Source: [Limnothrix rosea] IAM M-220 (lineage in GTDB: Bacteria; Cyanobacteriota; Cyanobacteriia; Cyanobacteriales; MRBY01). Taken from it: DNA of 64,000 nt. A program made the position numbers and the translations under genes. This document shows, in pieces, positions 1 to 8,554 of the stretch. Within the stretch, counting starts at the first letter, position 1; the number at the start of each line of letters is the position of its first letter. The notes under the pieces were generated by a model. It had not been told where the DNA came from. It saw only the letters and a program-made list of their open reading frames with translations, and made no database searches. The stretch spans positions 1-64,000 of the forward strand of contig NZ_MRBY01000003.1 of the NCBI RefSeq assembly GCF_001904615.1, written 5' to 3'.

Positions 1-305
1 GAGGACATCAAACCATCCCCGCTCTTGGGATACGCGTCCGACTGCAATAGTCATATAAACGGAATCTCCAAATCTAAATTAATGAGTAAATATGATTTCG
101 GGTCGAAAACGACCAAACTACGTAGCATCGAGATAAATGATAGACGCAAACGCAATTGTGAGAGAAATTTACTTTTCTTAATAGACTATTTTAGGTTAGG
201 AATCGTTTTTTTTCCAGTTTTGATGAATTTCTGGGTTAAAAAAACCTAAAGAAACCTTGTAATCGCCTATTTGACTCAAATTTTATCGGTAGTTTCTTTC
301 TCATC
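1..305. other. Non-coding stretch at window edge
   Basis: No convincing gene is visible. The only open frame of any size starts at a TTG and has unlikely composition. The stretch leads into the IS-end-like repeat that begins near 306, so it may contain decayed mobile-element DNA. Confidence 0.5.
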
Positions 306-655
306 TTTGACATCCTCTCTCAGCAACCCTAGCGGGTCTGTAGGGGGATTCCCTGGGTCGCCCCAAAGATTTCCTGTTTCACTGCCCGTGGCTAGACACC
401 GTTACCGATGCCCCGCTACCTCGACTCCATAGGCATTTTCGATTTCCCGTTGCCCACGGTTACTCATGACTTGAGCAGCTGCCACATCACAAGGCTTAAC
501 TGACCCGCAGTTGGCTCTAGCTGGAATTCCCATGTCATATTAAGCATGTCTACGTAACAAAAAATACTGTGTAAACTGTTCACTTTGTCCATGCTTTGCT
601 ATACCACTAACCAAGCTTTCACCTATGGTTGGAGTACTGCGAAGTTCTTCTGATA
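306..655 (-). repeat. ~350-bp repeat, IS200/IS605-like right-end remnant (copy 1)
   Basis: This stretch is highly similar, in the same orientation, to 58109-58460. It begins with TTGACATCCTCTC followed by a small hairpin (ACCC-TAGC-GGGT), a layout I associate with the right ends of cyanobacterial IS200/IS605-type TnpB elements. That assignment comes from memory and is inferred. Copy 2 carries the hairpin ACCCT-AA-AGGGT, so the stem is kept while bases differ. The minus strand encodes only degenerate short frames, with no intact TnpB. If the assignment is right, the overlapping guide-RNA (omega RNA) region could persist. A MITE is inserted at its distal edge (656-831). Confidence 0.55.
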
Positions 656-831
656 ATGTGAGTTTTGCTTAAGAATGCTCGGAAGTACGACGCGGTGAAT
701 GAGAAAGCGAGAGATAGGGAGATGTTTCTATGCAAACAATCCTAGCTTTCAAAAAATGCAAATTTTCGTTGCTTCCCCGTGTCTCCTTTTCTCTAAAGAA
801 TTTTGGCTACATTCTTATCTATAACTGATGT
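656..831 (-). mobile_element. MITE subfamily B, copy 3 (inverted, internally deleted)
   Basis: This 176-bp element is the reverse complement of the copies at 27796-27990 and 48383-48577, with about 19 bp missing internally. The ends are imperfect inverted repeats (ATGTGAGTTTTGCTTAAG against CTTATCTATAACTGATGT). A 7-bp direct repeat TCTGATA flanks it (649-655 and 832-838), as expected for a target-site duplication. It encodes nothing and would need a transposase in trans. It sits at the edge of the IS-end-like repeat, so it arrived after that repeat. Confidence 0.85.
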
Positions 832-994
832 TCTGATAGTCAAAGCCAATAAGTTTCGGATGACAAAGTCGGGGATTTGTGAACTTCGAGCGACGGAAAC
901 AAAATCTTTTAAAAAATCCTCGTTTAAACCTCAAGGACTTTGTACTAATCTTGTGAGCCTTGGTGATAAGAACAATGGCGGTCAAATTAAGTAT

Positions 995-1021
995 AAAAAA
1001 AGATGTCGTTGAGACATCTTT
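995..1021 (-). terminator. Rho-independent terminator of desC
   Basis: A perfect 9-bp stem (AAAGATGTC / GACATCTTT, 5-nt loop) is followed on the minus strand by a run of seven T. It lies about 45 bp past the desC stop codon and is oriented to end that transcript. Confidence 0.85.
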
Positions 1022-1066
1022 TGAATATTAAACGGGTTTGATTGTTGGATCCTGATTCAAAGAGCT

Positions 1067-1891
1067 TTAGGCATCTTTCATGGTGGGGGGAAGCTTGATT
1101 TTTTTCGCTAAGCCCAGCATTTTGAGTAGGTTAATTGTCATCCAAGTAATATCTAATTCCCACCAGTTCAAACCGTGACGAGCTGAGTATTCAAAGGCGT
1201 GGTGGTTGTTGTGCCAGCCTTCGCCGTAGGTTAGGAGGGCAACCCACCAGCAATTGCGGGATGTGTCGTTGGCTTCATTGCTCACATAACCGAATTTATG
1301 GGTTGCGCTATTGACAAACCAAGTGCAGTGGAAAACGACGACGAGGCGTACAAAGATTCCCCAAATAACAAAAGGCCAGCCGCCCCATGCAAAGAGCAAA
1401 AGACCTAAAACGACTTGGATGGGAACCATGAAATTTTGACAAAATCTGTAGAATGGGTCTTGGTTGATGTCTCTGGTGTAACGCTCAATTAGGGAACGAG
1501 CAGGAATCTCGAAGAGCATCCAACCGATGTGACTCCACCAGAATCCTTTTAGGGAGTTGTGGGGATCTACAACGTCATCTGAGTGTTTGTGGTGAATGCG
1601 GTGCAAACCAATCCAGTCAAGGGGACCGCCTTGACATGCCAATGTTCCACAAAAAACTAAGAAATATTCGAGCAGTTTTGGAACTTGAAAGCTCCGGTGT
1701 GAGACGAGACGGTGGAAGCCAAGGGTAATGCCTATTCCACCGGTAATCCAATGAAATAGTAGGCAAACGCCAACGGCCTGCCAGCTGAAATTGCTTGGTA
1801 AAAAGGCGAGTAGAGCGACAATGTGGATGAGGCTAAAATAAATTACCGTGGTCCAATCTAGGGAAAGTTTTTTTGAAGTGGCAACAGTCAT
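1067..1891 (-). CDS. desC: Acyl-lipid delta-9 desaturase
   Basis: This integral membrane di-iron enzyme introduces the first (delta-9) double bond into lipid-bound C18 fatty acids, using reduced ferredoxin. The 274-aa length fits the family. The three diagnostic histidine clusters are present: HRLVSH at residues 60-65, HRIHH at 97-101 and HNNHH at 227-231. Hydrophobic segments near 15-55 and 150-190 fit the usual membrane topology. The ATG is preceded by AAAGGA at good spacing. It is monocistronic with its own terminator at 995-1021. Family assignment is firm. Naming it DesC rather than another delta-9 paralogue rests on overall likeness. Confidence 0.93.
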   Translation of the reverse strand: MTVATSKKLSLDWTTVIYFSLIHIVALLAFLPSNFSWQAVGVCLLFHWITGGIGITLGFHRLVSHRSFQVPKLLEYFLVFCGTLACQGGPLDWIGLHRIHHKHSDDVVDPHNSLKGFWWSHIGWMLFEIPARSLIERYTRDINQDPFYRFCQNFMVPIQVVLGLLLFAWGGWPFVIWGIFVRLVVVFHCTWFVNSATHKFGYVSNEANDTSRNCWWVALLTYGEGWHNNHHAFEYSARHGLNWWELDITWMTINLLKMLGLAKKIKLPPTMKDA

Positions 1892-2290
1892 GAAAAGTCC
1901 TTTCTGGAGGGTTTGGTTGAATCTAAGACACCGTCTGCTTGACTATAGTGCATTTGTGGGGGTGCTTGGATTTTTGCTGGGGTGGAAACGATGCAAAGCA
2001 TTGTAAGGCTTGGGGTTGTGGGATGTTTCGGTTGTACTCGTTTTATTGTTTTGGAACAGTCGAAAATCCGTGATATTTGAAAGTTTTGCGAGGGAATTTA
2101 GCTTTAACTTTTCTTTCGCTTCGCTTTCTGGGTAAAAGCAGCGGCTTTCTTCATCAAAATGGCTTCTATTCTACATTTGTTCACGGGCTTAGGCAAGTAT
2201 TGAATGGCTTTTTGGGGATGATTTTTGAGGGGTGATGGGGGCAAATCGCTGATATGATAAGCAGACTAAATTGAATGGTTCTGTTTTGAT
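1892..2290. promoter_or_regulatory. Divergent intergenic region between desC and the PLP lyase gene
   Basis: These 399 bp hold the promoters of the two divergent genes. I see no small gene, clear operator or riboswitch. A T-rich tract and a CTTTCGCTTCGCTTT repeat-like stretch near 2110-2125 are the only local features. Confidence 0.4.
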
Positions 2291-3520
2291 ATGACTCCTG
2301 CTGAGAGAATTCATCGGGCGATCGCCGCGCTTACATCCCAATTTTTAGATATAGATCGACGGACTCAGCATAATCTTCAAAAAGTTTTAAGGGCATTCCA
2401 GAATCATAGGGTTGGGGTGCATCATTTTAGTAGTGTGAGTGGTTATGGTCATGGTGATCTAGGACGGGAAACGCTGGATAAAGTTTACGCAGAGGTAATG
2501 GGTGCGGAAGCTGCAATTGTCAGAATTCAGTTTGTGTCGGGAACCCATGCGATCGCCGCGGCTTTGTATGGTGTGCTGCGGCCGGGAGATGAGCTTTTGG
2601 CTGTTGTCGGAGCGCCCTATGACACATTAGAAGAAGTGATTGGTCTCCGGGAAAAAGGACAGGGATCTTTAGGGGAGTTTGGGATTGGCTATCGGCAACT
2701 GGAATTGACTGCAGCGGGAACGGTTGATTGGGAAAATTTACAAACCGCAGTTAAGCCAGAAACCCGCATGGTTTTGATTCAGCGGTCGTGTGGTTATTCG
2801 TGGCGCAAAAGTTTATCGACAACGGAAATCAAGCGCATTGTTGAAACGGTGAAAGCGCAAAATTCTAACACCGTTTGCTTCGTCGATAATTGCTACGGTG
2901 AATTTATTGAAACTCTTGAACCGACTGCGGTTGGTGCTGATTTGATGGCAGGTTCTCTCATTAAAAACCCCGGTGGTACTATTGTGACGGGTGGGGGGTA
3001 CATTGCCGGGAAAGCCCCATTGGTTGAACAGGCTGCTTGTCGTCTCACAGCTCCGGGCATTGGCAGTCATGGTGGGGCAACCTACGACCAAAATCGCTTG
3101 CTATTTCAGGGCTTATTTTTAGCGCCACAGATGGTCGCCGAAGCTGTTAAATGTACGTTGCTGGTTTCTCAAGTTTTTCGCGATTTAGGTTACGAAGTTA
3201 AACCTTTACCCAGCGAACCAAGGCAAGACGTGATTCAGGCGATTAAGCTGGGTTCTCCCGAAAAATTACTAGCGTTTTGTCGCGCTTGGCAAAAATTTTC
3301 GCCAGTGGGTTCCTATCTCGATCCTGTGCCTGCGCCCATGCCGGGTTATGCCAGCGATTTGGTGATGGCTGGGGGGACGTTTATTGATGGCAGCACTTCA
3401 GAACTTTCTGCGGATGGGCCATTACGGGAGCCTTATATCGTTTTTTGTCAGGGGGGCACTCACTGGACTCACGGGGCGATCGCCCTAGAAGCAGTGTTAG
3501 AGGCATTTGCTGAGCTATAG
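2291..3520 (+). CDS. Methionine gamma-lyase family / aluminium resistance protein (PLP enzyme)
   Basis: This 409-aa protein belongs to the fold-type I PLP enzymes annotated as 'methionine gamma-lyase family' or 'aluminium resistance protein' (YnbB-like). The likely PLP lysine is K225 in GSLIKNPGG, preceded by the cofactor-contacting FVDNCYGEF at about 197-205. A glycine-rich FVSGTHAIAA near 81-90 is also typical. The substrate is not established for this family, so the metal-resistance name should be treated cautiously. Its last 6 bp overlap the end of the convergent rodA gene. It is widely conserved in cyanobacteria and shows no sign of transfer. Confidence 0.85.
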   Translation: MTPAERIHRAIAALTSQFLDIDRRTQHNLQKVLRAFQNHRVGVHHFSSVSGYGHGDLGRETLDKVYAEVMGAEAAIVRIQFVSGTHAIAAALYGVLRPGDELLAVVGAPYDTLEEVIGLREKGQGSLGEFGIGYRQLELTAAGTVDWENLQTAVKPETRMVLIQRSCGYSWRKSLSTTEIKRIVETVKAQNSNTVCFVDNCYGEFIETLEPTAVGADLMAGSLIKNPGGTIVTGGGYIAGKAPLVEQAACRLTAPGIGSHGGATYDQNRLLFQGLFLAPQMVAEAVKCTLLVSQVFRDLGYEVKPLPSEPRQDVIQAIKLGSPEKLLAFCRAWQKFSPVGSYLDPVPAPMPGYASDLVMAGGTFIDGSTSELSADGPLREPYIVFCQGGTHWTHGAIALEAVLEAFAEL

Positions 3521-4810
3521 ACCTGTCACGCTGCTGTTATTGTTGCGGGATGTACGGTTGGCGACGGCTTGTACTAAACCGATGGCAATAAAGTTCGTGA
3601 GGAGCGATGAGCGTCCATAACTGAGCCAAGGTAGTGGAATCCCGGTAATTGGGGCAACGCCGAGGGTCATGCCAACATTGATGAGAACCTGAAATAAAAT
3701 CATTGAAAGCACACCGACGGCAATCAGTGAGCCAAAATTATCTTCGGTTTTGCAGGCAATGCGGATGAGTCGTAAACACAAAATCCAAAATAAAATCATT
3801 ACGGCGATCGCCCCGATAAAGCCTAATTCTTCACCGATCACTGAAAAAATAAAGTCCGTATGCTGCTCAGGTACATAGTTCAGTTGGGTCTGGGAACCCT
3901 CGTACAAACCTTGTCCCCATAGTTGCCCAGAGCCGATGGCAATGCGCGATTGAATTAAGTGGTAGCCGCCCCCTAATGCGTCTTGTTCGGGATTGAGAAA
4001 TAATGTTAAACGGGCTTTTTGGTAATCTTTGAGGAGGCTCCAAAAAAATCCTGCACCAGCTCCTGCGGCGGCGTTAACGAACATTGTGCCAATTGTGCCA
4101 AACCACCGCCATGGGAGGCTAAACCAGGCGATCGCCCCGACGAGTCCAAACCAAATTACCCAAGCAGGGAAAAAGGCATTAAACATCACCGCCGATACCA
4201 GAGGGGACATCATTAATACTAGCCAACCTAGATTCGCGTTTGCCCAATAGATCATGCCCATGCCAATCGCGCCAAAGACCATTGCTGTACCAAGGTCTGG
4301 CTGGAGAGCAATAAACAGCCAAGGCACAAAAGCAACGGCTGTTGCTCGCAAAATATTAGGAATACTGGCAGCTGTGCGTTTGTGGAGTAGTGCCGCAAGG
4401 GTCAAAATCAAACTAATTTTCGCAAACTCTGAAGGCTGCACATTAAATCCCCCTACGCCAATCCAACTTTGTGCGCCATTGACTGTTGCACCGATCGCCA
4501 TTACCGCGATTAGGGAAACAAGACTCAAACCGTAAATAATCCAATGGCCAAAAACTAAGGCTTGGTAACGGGTGCGGGCAATTAGAAAACAAAAAATCAG
4601 ACCAATAATTGCGGTTATCCAATGTTGTCGCCAATCGATTATGCCGACATTGAGCTGGGCGCTACGGATCGCTAAACCGGCAATGGCAGTTAGGGCGATC
4701 GTCACAGTCATGAGCCACCAATCTATTCCTAGCCAAGGGCTAAGCCAATTTAAGGTGGGACGGACAATATAAGTCTGGAAAGGATTACGACGAGGGGATC
4801 GACGAAACAT
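3515..4810 (-). CDS. rodA: Rod shape-determining protein RodA (SEDS peptidoglycan polymerase)
   Basis: RodA is a polytopic SEDS-family glycosyltransferase that polymerises lipid II during lateral wall growth, paired with a class B PBP. The 431 aa contain about ten hydrophobic segments. Characteristic stretches are GAQSWIG and QPSEFAKISLIL near residues 110-135, QPDLGTA near 170, and the C-terminal GMTLGVAPITGIPLPWLSYG near 380-400. The ATG is the first in-frame start. It converges with the upstream PLP enzyme and ends 6 bp inside it. It could in principle be FtsW, but the sequence and stand-alone setting favour RodA. Confidence 0.92.
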   Translation of the reverse strand: MFRRSPRRNPFQTYIVRPTLNWLSPWLGIDWWLMTVTIALTAIAGLAIRSAQLNVGIIDWRQHWITAIIGLIFCFLIARTRYQALVFGHWIIYGLSLVSLIAVMAIGATVNGAQSWIGVGGFNVQPSEFAKISLILTLAALLHKRTAASIPNILRATAVAFVPWLFIALQPDLGTAMVFGAIGMGMIYWANANLGWLVLMMSPLVSAVMFNAFFPAWVIWFGLVGAIAWFSLPWRWFGTIGTMFVNAAAGAGAGFFWSLLKDYQKARLTLFLNPEQDALGGGYHLIQSRIAIGSGQLWGQGLYEGSQTQLNYVPEQHTDFIFSVIGEELGFIGAIAVMILFWILCLRLIRIACKTEDNFGSLIAVGVLSMILFQVLINVGMTLGVAPITGIPLPWLSYGRSSLLTNFIAIGLVQAVANRTSRNNNSSVTGL

Positions 4811-4865
4811 AATTGACGCTAAGGGTAAGCGTTGTGAAAAAATTACCCCTATCTTGCCATAGTTC

Positions 4866-4914
4866 AGTTATCAGTTATCAGTTATCAGTTATCAGTTATC
4901 AGTTATCAGTTATC
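4866..4914. repeat. Heptamer tandem repeat (AGTTATC x7)
   Basis: Seven perfect head-to-tail copies of AGTTATC lie between rodA and pyrD, preceded by a broken AGTTC unit. Short heptanucleotide tandem repeats of this kind are known from cyanobacterial intergenic regions. Copy number is probably variable between strains. Confidence 0.97.
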
Positions 4915-4934
4915 GGAATTTTGATTTGAGTAAT

Positions 4935-6104
4935 TTAGGTTTGCTGAAAATCGAGGGCGATCGCCTCGGAGATGTGATTGAGGTTGTGTTCTTCTAGTTT
5001 GGTGAGTAAACCTTTGAGGATATTGGGGATAATCCAAGGCCCTTCGTAAATCCAGCCGGTGTAGAGTTGGAGAATGGTTGCGCCAGCGGTGATTTTTTCC
5101 CAAGCATGGTCGGCGTTGAAAATTCCGCCTACGCCGATAATCGGTAATTGGCCTTCGGTTTTTTCGTAAATAAAACGAATCACTTCGGTGGATCGTTGCC
5201 GGACGGGAGCGCCACTAATGCCGCCTGCTTCTTCGGTGACTGGATTGCCGGTTTGTTTGAGGATTTTTGTTTTTAAGCCTGTGCGTTTGGTGGTTGTATT
5301 GGTGGCAACGATGCCGGAAAGTTCGTAGGCTTGGGCAATTTTGAGGATGTTGGCGATCGCCTCCCAGTCCAGATCAGGCGAAATTTTAATTAAAATCGGT
5401 TTATTGTTGGTGTTCGCTGTTTGGAGGGCATCGAGAATCGGCTGAATTTGTTCGCCACCTTGGAGCGATCGCAGACCCGGTGTATTGGGCGAACTGACAT
5501 TGACGACAAAATAATCGGCGACGGGTTCGAGATATTCAAAACTGCCTTGGTAATCTGAAGCGGCTTGGTCGAGGGGCGTAATTTTAGATTTACAGAGATT
5601 AATGCCGATGGGAATGGTGCGTGGCTCGATTGACCAACTTTCGGCCAAGGTTTTTGCCATTACTGACGCGCCAAGATTATTTGCTCCTAAACGGTTTAAA
5701 GCAGCTTTGTCTTCCGGTAAACGAAATAAACGCGGTAAAGGATTTCCGGGTTGAGCGTGCAGTGTTACGGCTCCCATCTCCGCAAAGCCAAACCCAAAGC
5801 GTGACCACATCCCCGCTGCCATGGCATCTTTGTCACAACCCGCAGAAAGTCCGACGGGATTGGGAAAATCTAAACCCCAAAGTTTCTGTTCTAGCCGCGC
5901 ATCTCGCACACAAAAATCTGCTTCCATTTGCGTCTTGGCAAATTGGCTCCACACCATCTCCGGCGATCGCTCTAACCAGTGGAGAGTTTTGATAAGCTGG
6001 CGATGTCCTTGCTCAGGATTACTTTTAAACGCGGCTAAAACGAGGGGATAGCTGGGTTTTGCAAAGTTTAGTAGCGCCATGAATACAGAAAAATGAAGAC
6101 TCAT
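4935..6104 (-). CDS. pyrD: Dihydroorotate dehydrogenase, quinone-dependent (class 2)
   Basis: PyrD oxidises dihydroorotate to orotate in pyrimidine synthesis and passes electrons to quinone through FMN. The N-terminal ~45 residues match the membrane-associating extension of class 2 enzymes. The barrel contains [12 protein letters not shown] (near 80-91), GINLCKSK, the catalytic-serine segment [14 protein letters not shown] (near 200), KISPDLDW, and the phosphate-binding [15 protein letters not shown] near the C-terminus. Length 389 aa. An internal Met at residue 9 would give 381 aa and is equally plausible, since neither start has a clear ribosome binding site. Confidence 0.95.
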   Translation of the reverse strand: MSLHFSVFMALLNFAKPSYPLVLAAFKSNPEQGHRQLIKTLHWLERSPEMVWSQFAKTQMEADFCVRDARLEQKLWGLDFPNPVGLSAGCDKDAMAAGMWSRFGFGFAEMGAVTLHAQPGNPLPRLFRLPEDKAALNRLGANNLGASVMAKTLAESWSIEPRTIPIGINLCKSKITPLDQAASDYQGSFEYLEPVADYFVVNVSSPNTPGLRSLQGGEQIQPILDALQTANTNNKPILIKISPDLDWEAIANILKIAQAYELSGIVATNTTTKRTGLKTKILKQTGNPVTEEAGGISGAPVRQRSTEVIRFIYEKTEGQLPIIGVGGIFNADHAWEKITAGATILQLYTGWIYEGPWIIPNILKGLLTKLEEHNLNHISEAIALDFQQT

Positions 6105-6159
6105 CCCAGTGTAGCGAGGATTGGAATCAGCACATCATTTTCACAGGAGTTGGCTATGG

Positions 6160-6672
6160 TTAATGGGAATTATTTTGAACGTTTTGATGTTGCTTTTGCC
6201 GCGATCGCCAATAATTTGTCAGCGCGAAAGTGCCAAAGTAAGCACTTATGCCCAGAGTCATCCCGACCACAGTACAGCCCGCAAATAGCGTTGTGATAAA
6301 ACTTACGCCTGCCACACCCATTTCCGCCCAAGACTCTAGCTGAGCAACACTAAAATCTGAGCGCTGCTGGAGAACAACCTCGCCCACTCGAAAATTAAAA
6401 TAATAAATCGGCACATAGGTAAACGGATTACTAATCCAAGTCCCCGCTGCCGCCGTAAATTTATTGCCGCGAATAATCGTCGCCAGAAATAATCCCAGCA
6501 GTGTTTGCAGACCAAATAAGGGAAAACATCCCGCAAACACCCCGCAAGCCCAACCTCTGGCGATCGCCTCGGATGTACCTTCTTGACGGCGAATTTTCAA
6601 ATACCAATACTTGACCCAGCGTAAAAAAGGGTGTCGAACACGTTTCCGAGACAATGGCTGACTCACCACCAT
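6160..6672 (-). CDS. DUF2062 domain membrane protein
   Basis: This small membrane protein of about 170 aa has the DUF2062 signature: SEAIARGWACGVFAGCFPLFGLQ followed by a long hydrophobic segment and WISNPFTYVPIYYFNFRVGE. A second membrane span lies near the C-terminus. The biochemical role of the family is unknown. I chose the ATG at 6672; a TTG further upstream would add five residues without a better ribosome binding site. The ferredoxin gene and its terminator lie just upstream on the same strand, so this gene is transcribed separately. Confidence 0.85.
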   Translation of the reverse strand: MVVSQPLSRKRVRHPFLRWVKYWYLKIRRQEGTSEAIARGWACGVFAGCFPLFGLQTLLGLFLATIIRGNKFTAAAGTWISNPFTYVPIYYFNFRVGEVVLQQRSDFSVAQLESWAEMGVAGVSFITTLFAGCTVVGMTLGISAYFGTFALTNYWRSRQKQHQNVQNNSH

Positions 6673-6692
6673 AGAACTATCGGTCAATAGAT

Positions 6693-6720
6693 AAAAAAAG
6701 AGGGGCTTGTATATCCCCTA
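6693..6720 (-). terminator. Terminator of the ferredoxin gene
   Basis: On the minus strand a short GC-rich stem (AGGGG / CCCCT, 9-nt loop) is followed by CTTTTTTT. It lies just past the ferredoxin stop codon and before the DUF2062 start. Confidence 0.7.
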
Positions 6721-6739
6721 TCTCTATCATTACAAAAAG

Positions 6740-7060
6740 TTAAGAACTTTGGCCAAACTGTCGAGCGTAAACGACTTCTTCTTTATCTGATTCCAGTTTC
6801 ACATCGGAGCTGGGATAAGCCACACAAAGTAAGGCATAACCTTCCTCTTGAAGATCCGGCGATAAACCAATACCCTCTTCCCGAGTGACTGTTCCTTCTG
6901 TAATCAAAGCTGCGCAGGTGGTACAAACCCCCGCACTACAGGATGTCGGTAAGTCGATTTGATTTTCGTGGGCAGCTTCTAGAATCGTTTGATCTTCCGG
7001 AACTTCGATATTGTACGTCTCGCCACGGTGCTTAATTTCGACTTTGTAAGTAGTGGTCAT
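6740..7060 (-). CDS. Plant-type [2Fe-2S] ferredoxin
   Basis: This is a soluble one-electron carrier of about 106 aa. The cluster ligands are visible as CSAGVCTTC (C-x4-C-x2-C) in the middle and a fourth cysteine in ALLCVAYP. The beta-grasp N-terminus begins TYKVEIKHRG. I placed the start at the ATG of MTTTYK because family members begin there. An upstream in-frame start would add 14 residues of unlikely sequence. It is not obviously the main photosynthetic PetF, as the loop and C-terminus differ. Its electron partner cannot be told from the context. Confidence 0.88.
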   Translation of the reverse strand: MTTTYKVEIKHRGETYNIEVPEDQTILEAAHENQIDLPTSCSAGVCTTCAALITEGTVTREEGIGLSPDLQEEGYALLCVAYPSSDVKLESDKEEVVYARQFGQSS

Positions 7061-7270
7061 AGAAGGAAAAATATGCGATTTCTTTAGGGTTTCTTTAGGC
7101 AAGTATTTTACTTGACAGGGCGCACATTAAGAAATGTCGCTAATTCTAAATGTTGATTGCGAGTTCCTCCGTCTGAACAAAAGCCAGTGATAGCTTAAAT
7201 GGCGAAATTGTTTTTTTAAGCACTTTTCCCAGCAACCTCTAAAGCAAGTTTTACAACGAAGAGTAAATTT

Positions 7271-7447
7271 ATGTATAACGGCGGCACGAAGAAAGATTAT
7301 TTACAGGCGGCTTTGGTTGCCGGCCTCGGCGCAGGTGTAGCGACATCCTTTGCTGTGAGCCAAGGTCAAAATCCCTTGATCGCCCTTGCTATCACCTTGA
7401 TGGCTTCTGTCTTTGCGATGGTTTGCCACCGTTATGACTTGATCTAA
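7271..7447 (+). CDS. Small conserved-looking membrane protein, 58 aa
   Basis: This short gene begins MYNGGTKKDYLQAALVAGLG. A small polar N-terminus is followed by an alanine/glycine-rich hydrophobic segment (about 11-30), a QGQNP turn, a second hydrophobic segment (about 36-52) and the tail CHRYDLI, which suggests a two-span hairpin. GAAGAG lies upstream of the ATG. It lies between ferredoxin and the MDR oxidoreductase and points the same way as the latter, 75 bp upstream. I do not recognise the family. Coding is supported by the good start context and ordered amphipathic layout. Confidence 0.6.
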   Translation: MYNGGTKKDYLQAALVAGLGAGVATSFAVSQGQNPLIALAITLMASVFAMVCHRYDLI

Positions 7448-7521
7448 GGGCTTCTCGCAAAATTTTAAGTTGTTTATTGTTTATTTTGTCGCGTAATTTC
7501 TAGCTATTTTTTAAGGTCACG

Positions 7522-8526
7522 ATGAAGGCGATCGCCATGATGAGAGTGGGTACTCCAGAGGTACTCACTCTTTTAGATTTTCCAGAGCCAAAACTTGTTA
7601 CACCGCATCATATTTTAGTGAAGTTAGCCGCAGCGGGCGTTAACCCGATTGATACAAAAATCCGGAGCCGAGGCACGTTTTACGACGATCCTTTACCCAC
7701 GATTCTCGGCTGTGATGGTGCAGGGGTTGTAGAAGCTGTCGGCGCTGAGGTCAAAGGTCTCCGGGCGGGAGATCTCGTTTATTTTTGTGATGGTGGTCTC
7801 GGTCAGGCGGGTACTGGTAATTACGCTGAATACGCGGTTGTTGATAGTCGTTTTGTTGCGAAAAAGCCAAAAAATCTATCTTTTCCCGAATCAGCCGCAG
7901 CGCCTTTAGTACTTATTACGGCTTGGGAAGCCCTCGGCGATCGCGCTCGCATTCAAGCAGGGCAAACAGTCTTAATTCATGCTGGGGCTGGTGGCGTTGG
8001 TCATGTGGCGATTCAGCTAGCAAAAAATTGGGGCACAAAGGTGATTACGACGGTGAGTACGCCGGATAAAGCGCGTTTAGCTCGGCAACTGGGAGCGGAC
8101 GAAACCATTCTCTACAAAGACACTGATGTTGCGGAGGCGGTTTTAGATCTCACTAATGGTGAAGGGGTTGATATTGCCTTTGATACCGTAGGTGGTCAAG
8201 TTTTTTGGGATACAGTGCCAGCGGTAAAAGTGTACGGGGATTTGGTGACGATTTTGGAGCCGGATTTTAGTTTGGATAATCTCAAGCTCGCCCGCAAACG
8301 TAATCTGCGGATTGGTTTAGAACTGATGCTAACGCCAATGTTGACGGGTGATGTGGCGGGACAAATTCACCATGCCGAAATTCTCAAACAATGTGCAGAA
8401 TGGTTTGAATCTGGCAAACTACACATTCATCTCGGACAAACTTTTCCTCTCGCTGATGCCAAGCTTGCTCACGCGGCGATCGCCACAGGTTCAACAACCG
8501 GAAAAATCGCGTTAACAATACCCTAA
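7522..8526 (+). CDS. Zinc-independent medium-chain dehydrogenase / quinone oxidoreductase
   Basis: This 334-aa member of the MDR superfamily resembles NADPH:quinone oxidoreductases. It has the N-terminal GroES-like fold with AAGVNPIDTKIR near 33-44 and GCDGAGVVEAVG near 68-79. The Rossmann nucleotide-binding segment HAGAGGVGHVAIQLAK is near 152-167, followed by GADETILYKD. The catalytic zinc ligands of alcohol dehydrogenases and the structural four-cysteine lobe are absent, so zinc-free quinone or enone reduction is the likely chemistry. The substrate is unknown. Confidence 0.88.
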   Translation: MKAIAMMRVGTPEVLTLLDFPEPKLVTPHHILVKLAAAGVNPIDTKIRSRGTFYDDPLPTILGCDGAGVVEAVGAEVKGLRAGDLVYFCDGGLGQAGTGNYAEYAVVDSRFVAKKPKNLSFPESAAAPLVLITAWEALGDRARIQAGQTVLIHAGAGGVGHVAIQLAKNWGTKVITTVSTPDKARLARQLGADETILYKDTDVAEAVLDLTNGEGVDIAFDTVGGQVFWDTVPAVKVYGDLVTILEPDFSLDNLKLARKRNLRIGLELMLTPMLTGDVAGQIHHAEILKQCAEWFESGKLHIHLGQTFPLADAKLAHAAIATGSTTGKIALTIP

Positions 8527-8554
8527 AAATTGATCACAAAAAATGACTAACCCA

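Noticed and set aside
25-249. 74-aa open frame at the window start
   Set aside because: It starts at a TTG, has no ribosome binding site and an unlikely composition, and lies beside repeat-derived DNA.
803-1012. 69-aa open frame near 800-1000
   Set aside because: It begins inside a MITE and runs into the desC terminator, so chance coding is more likely.
2813-3091. Antisense frame inside the PLP lyase gene
   Set aside because: It is a shadow of a strongly supported gene on the other strand.
4029-4535. Several plus-strand frames inside rodA
   Set aside because: They arise from the biased codon use of a membrane protein on the opposite strand.
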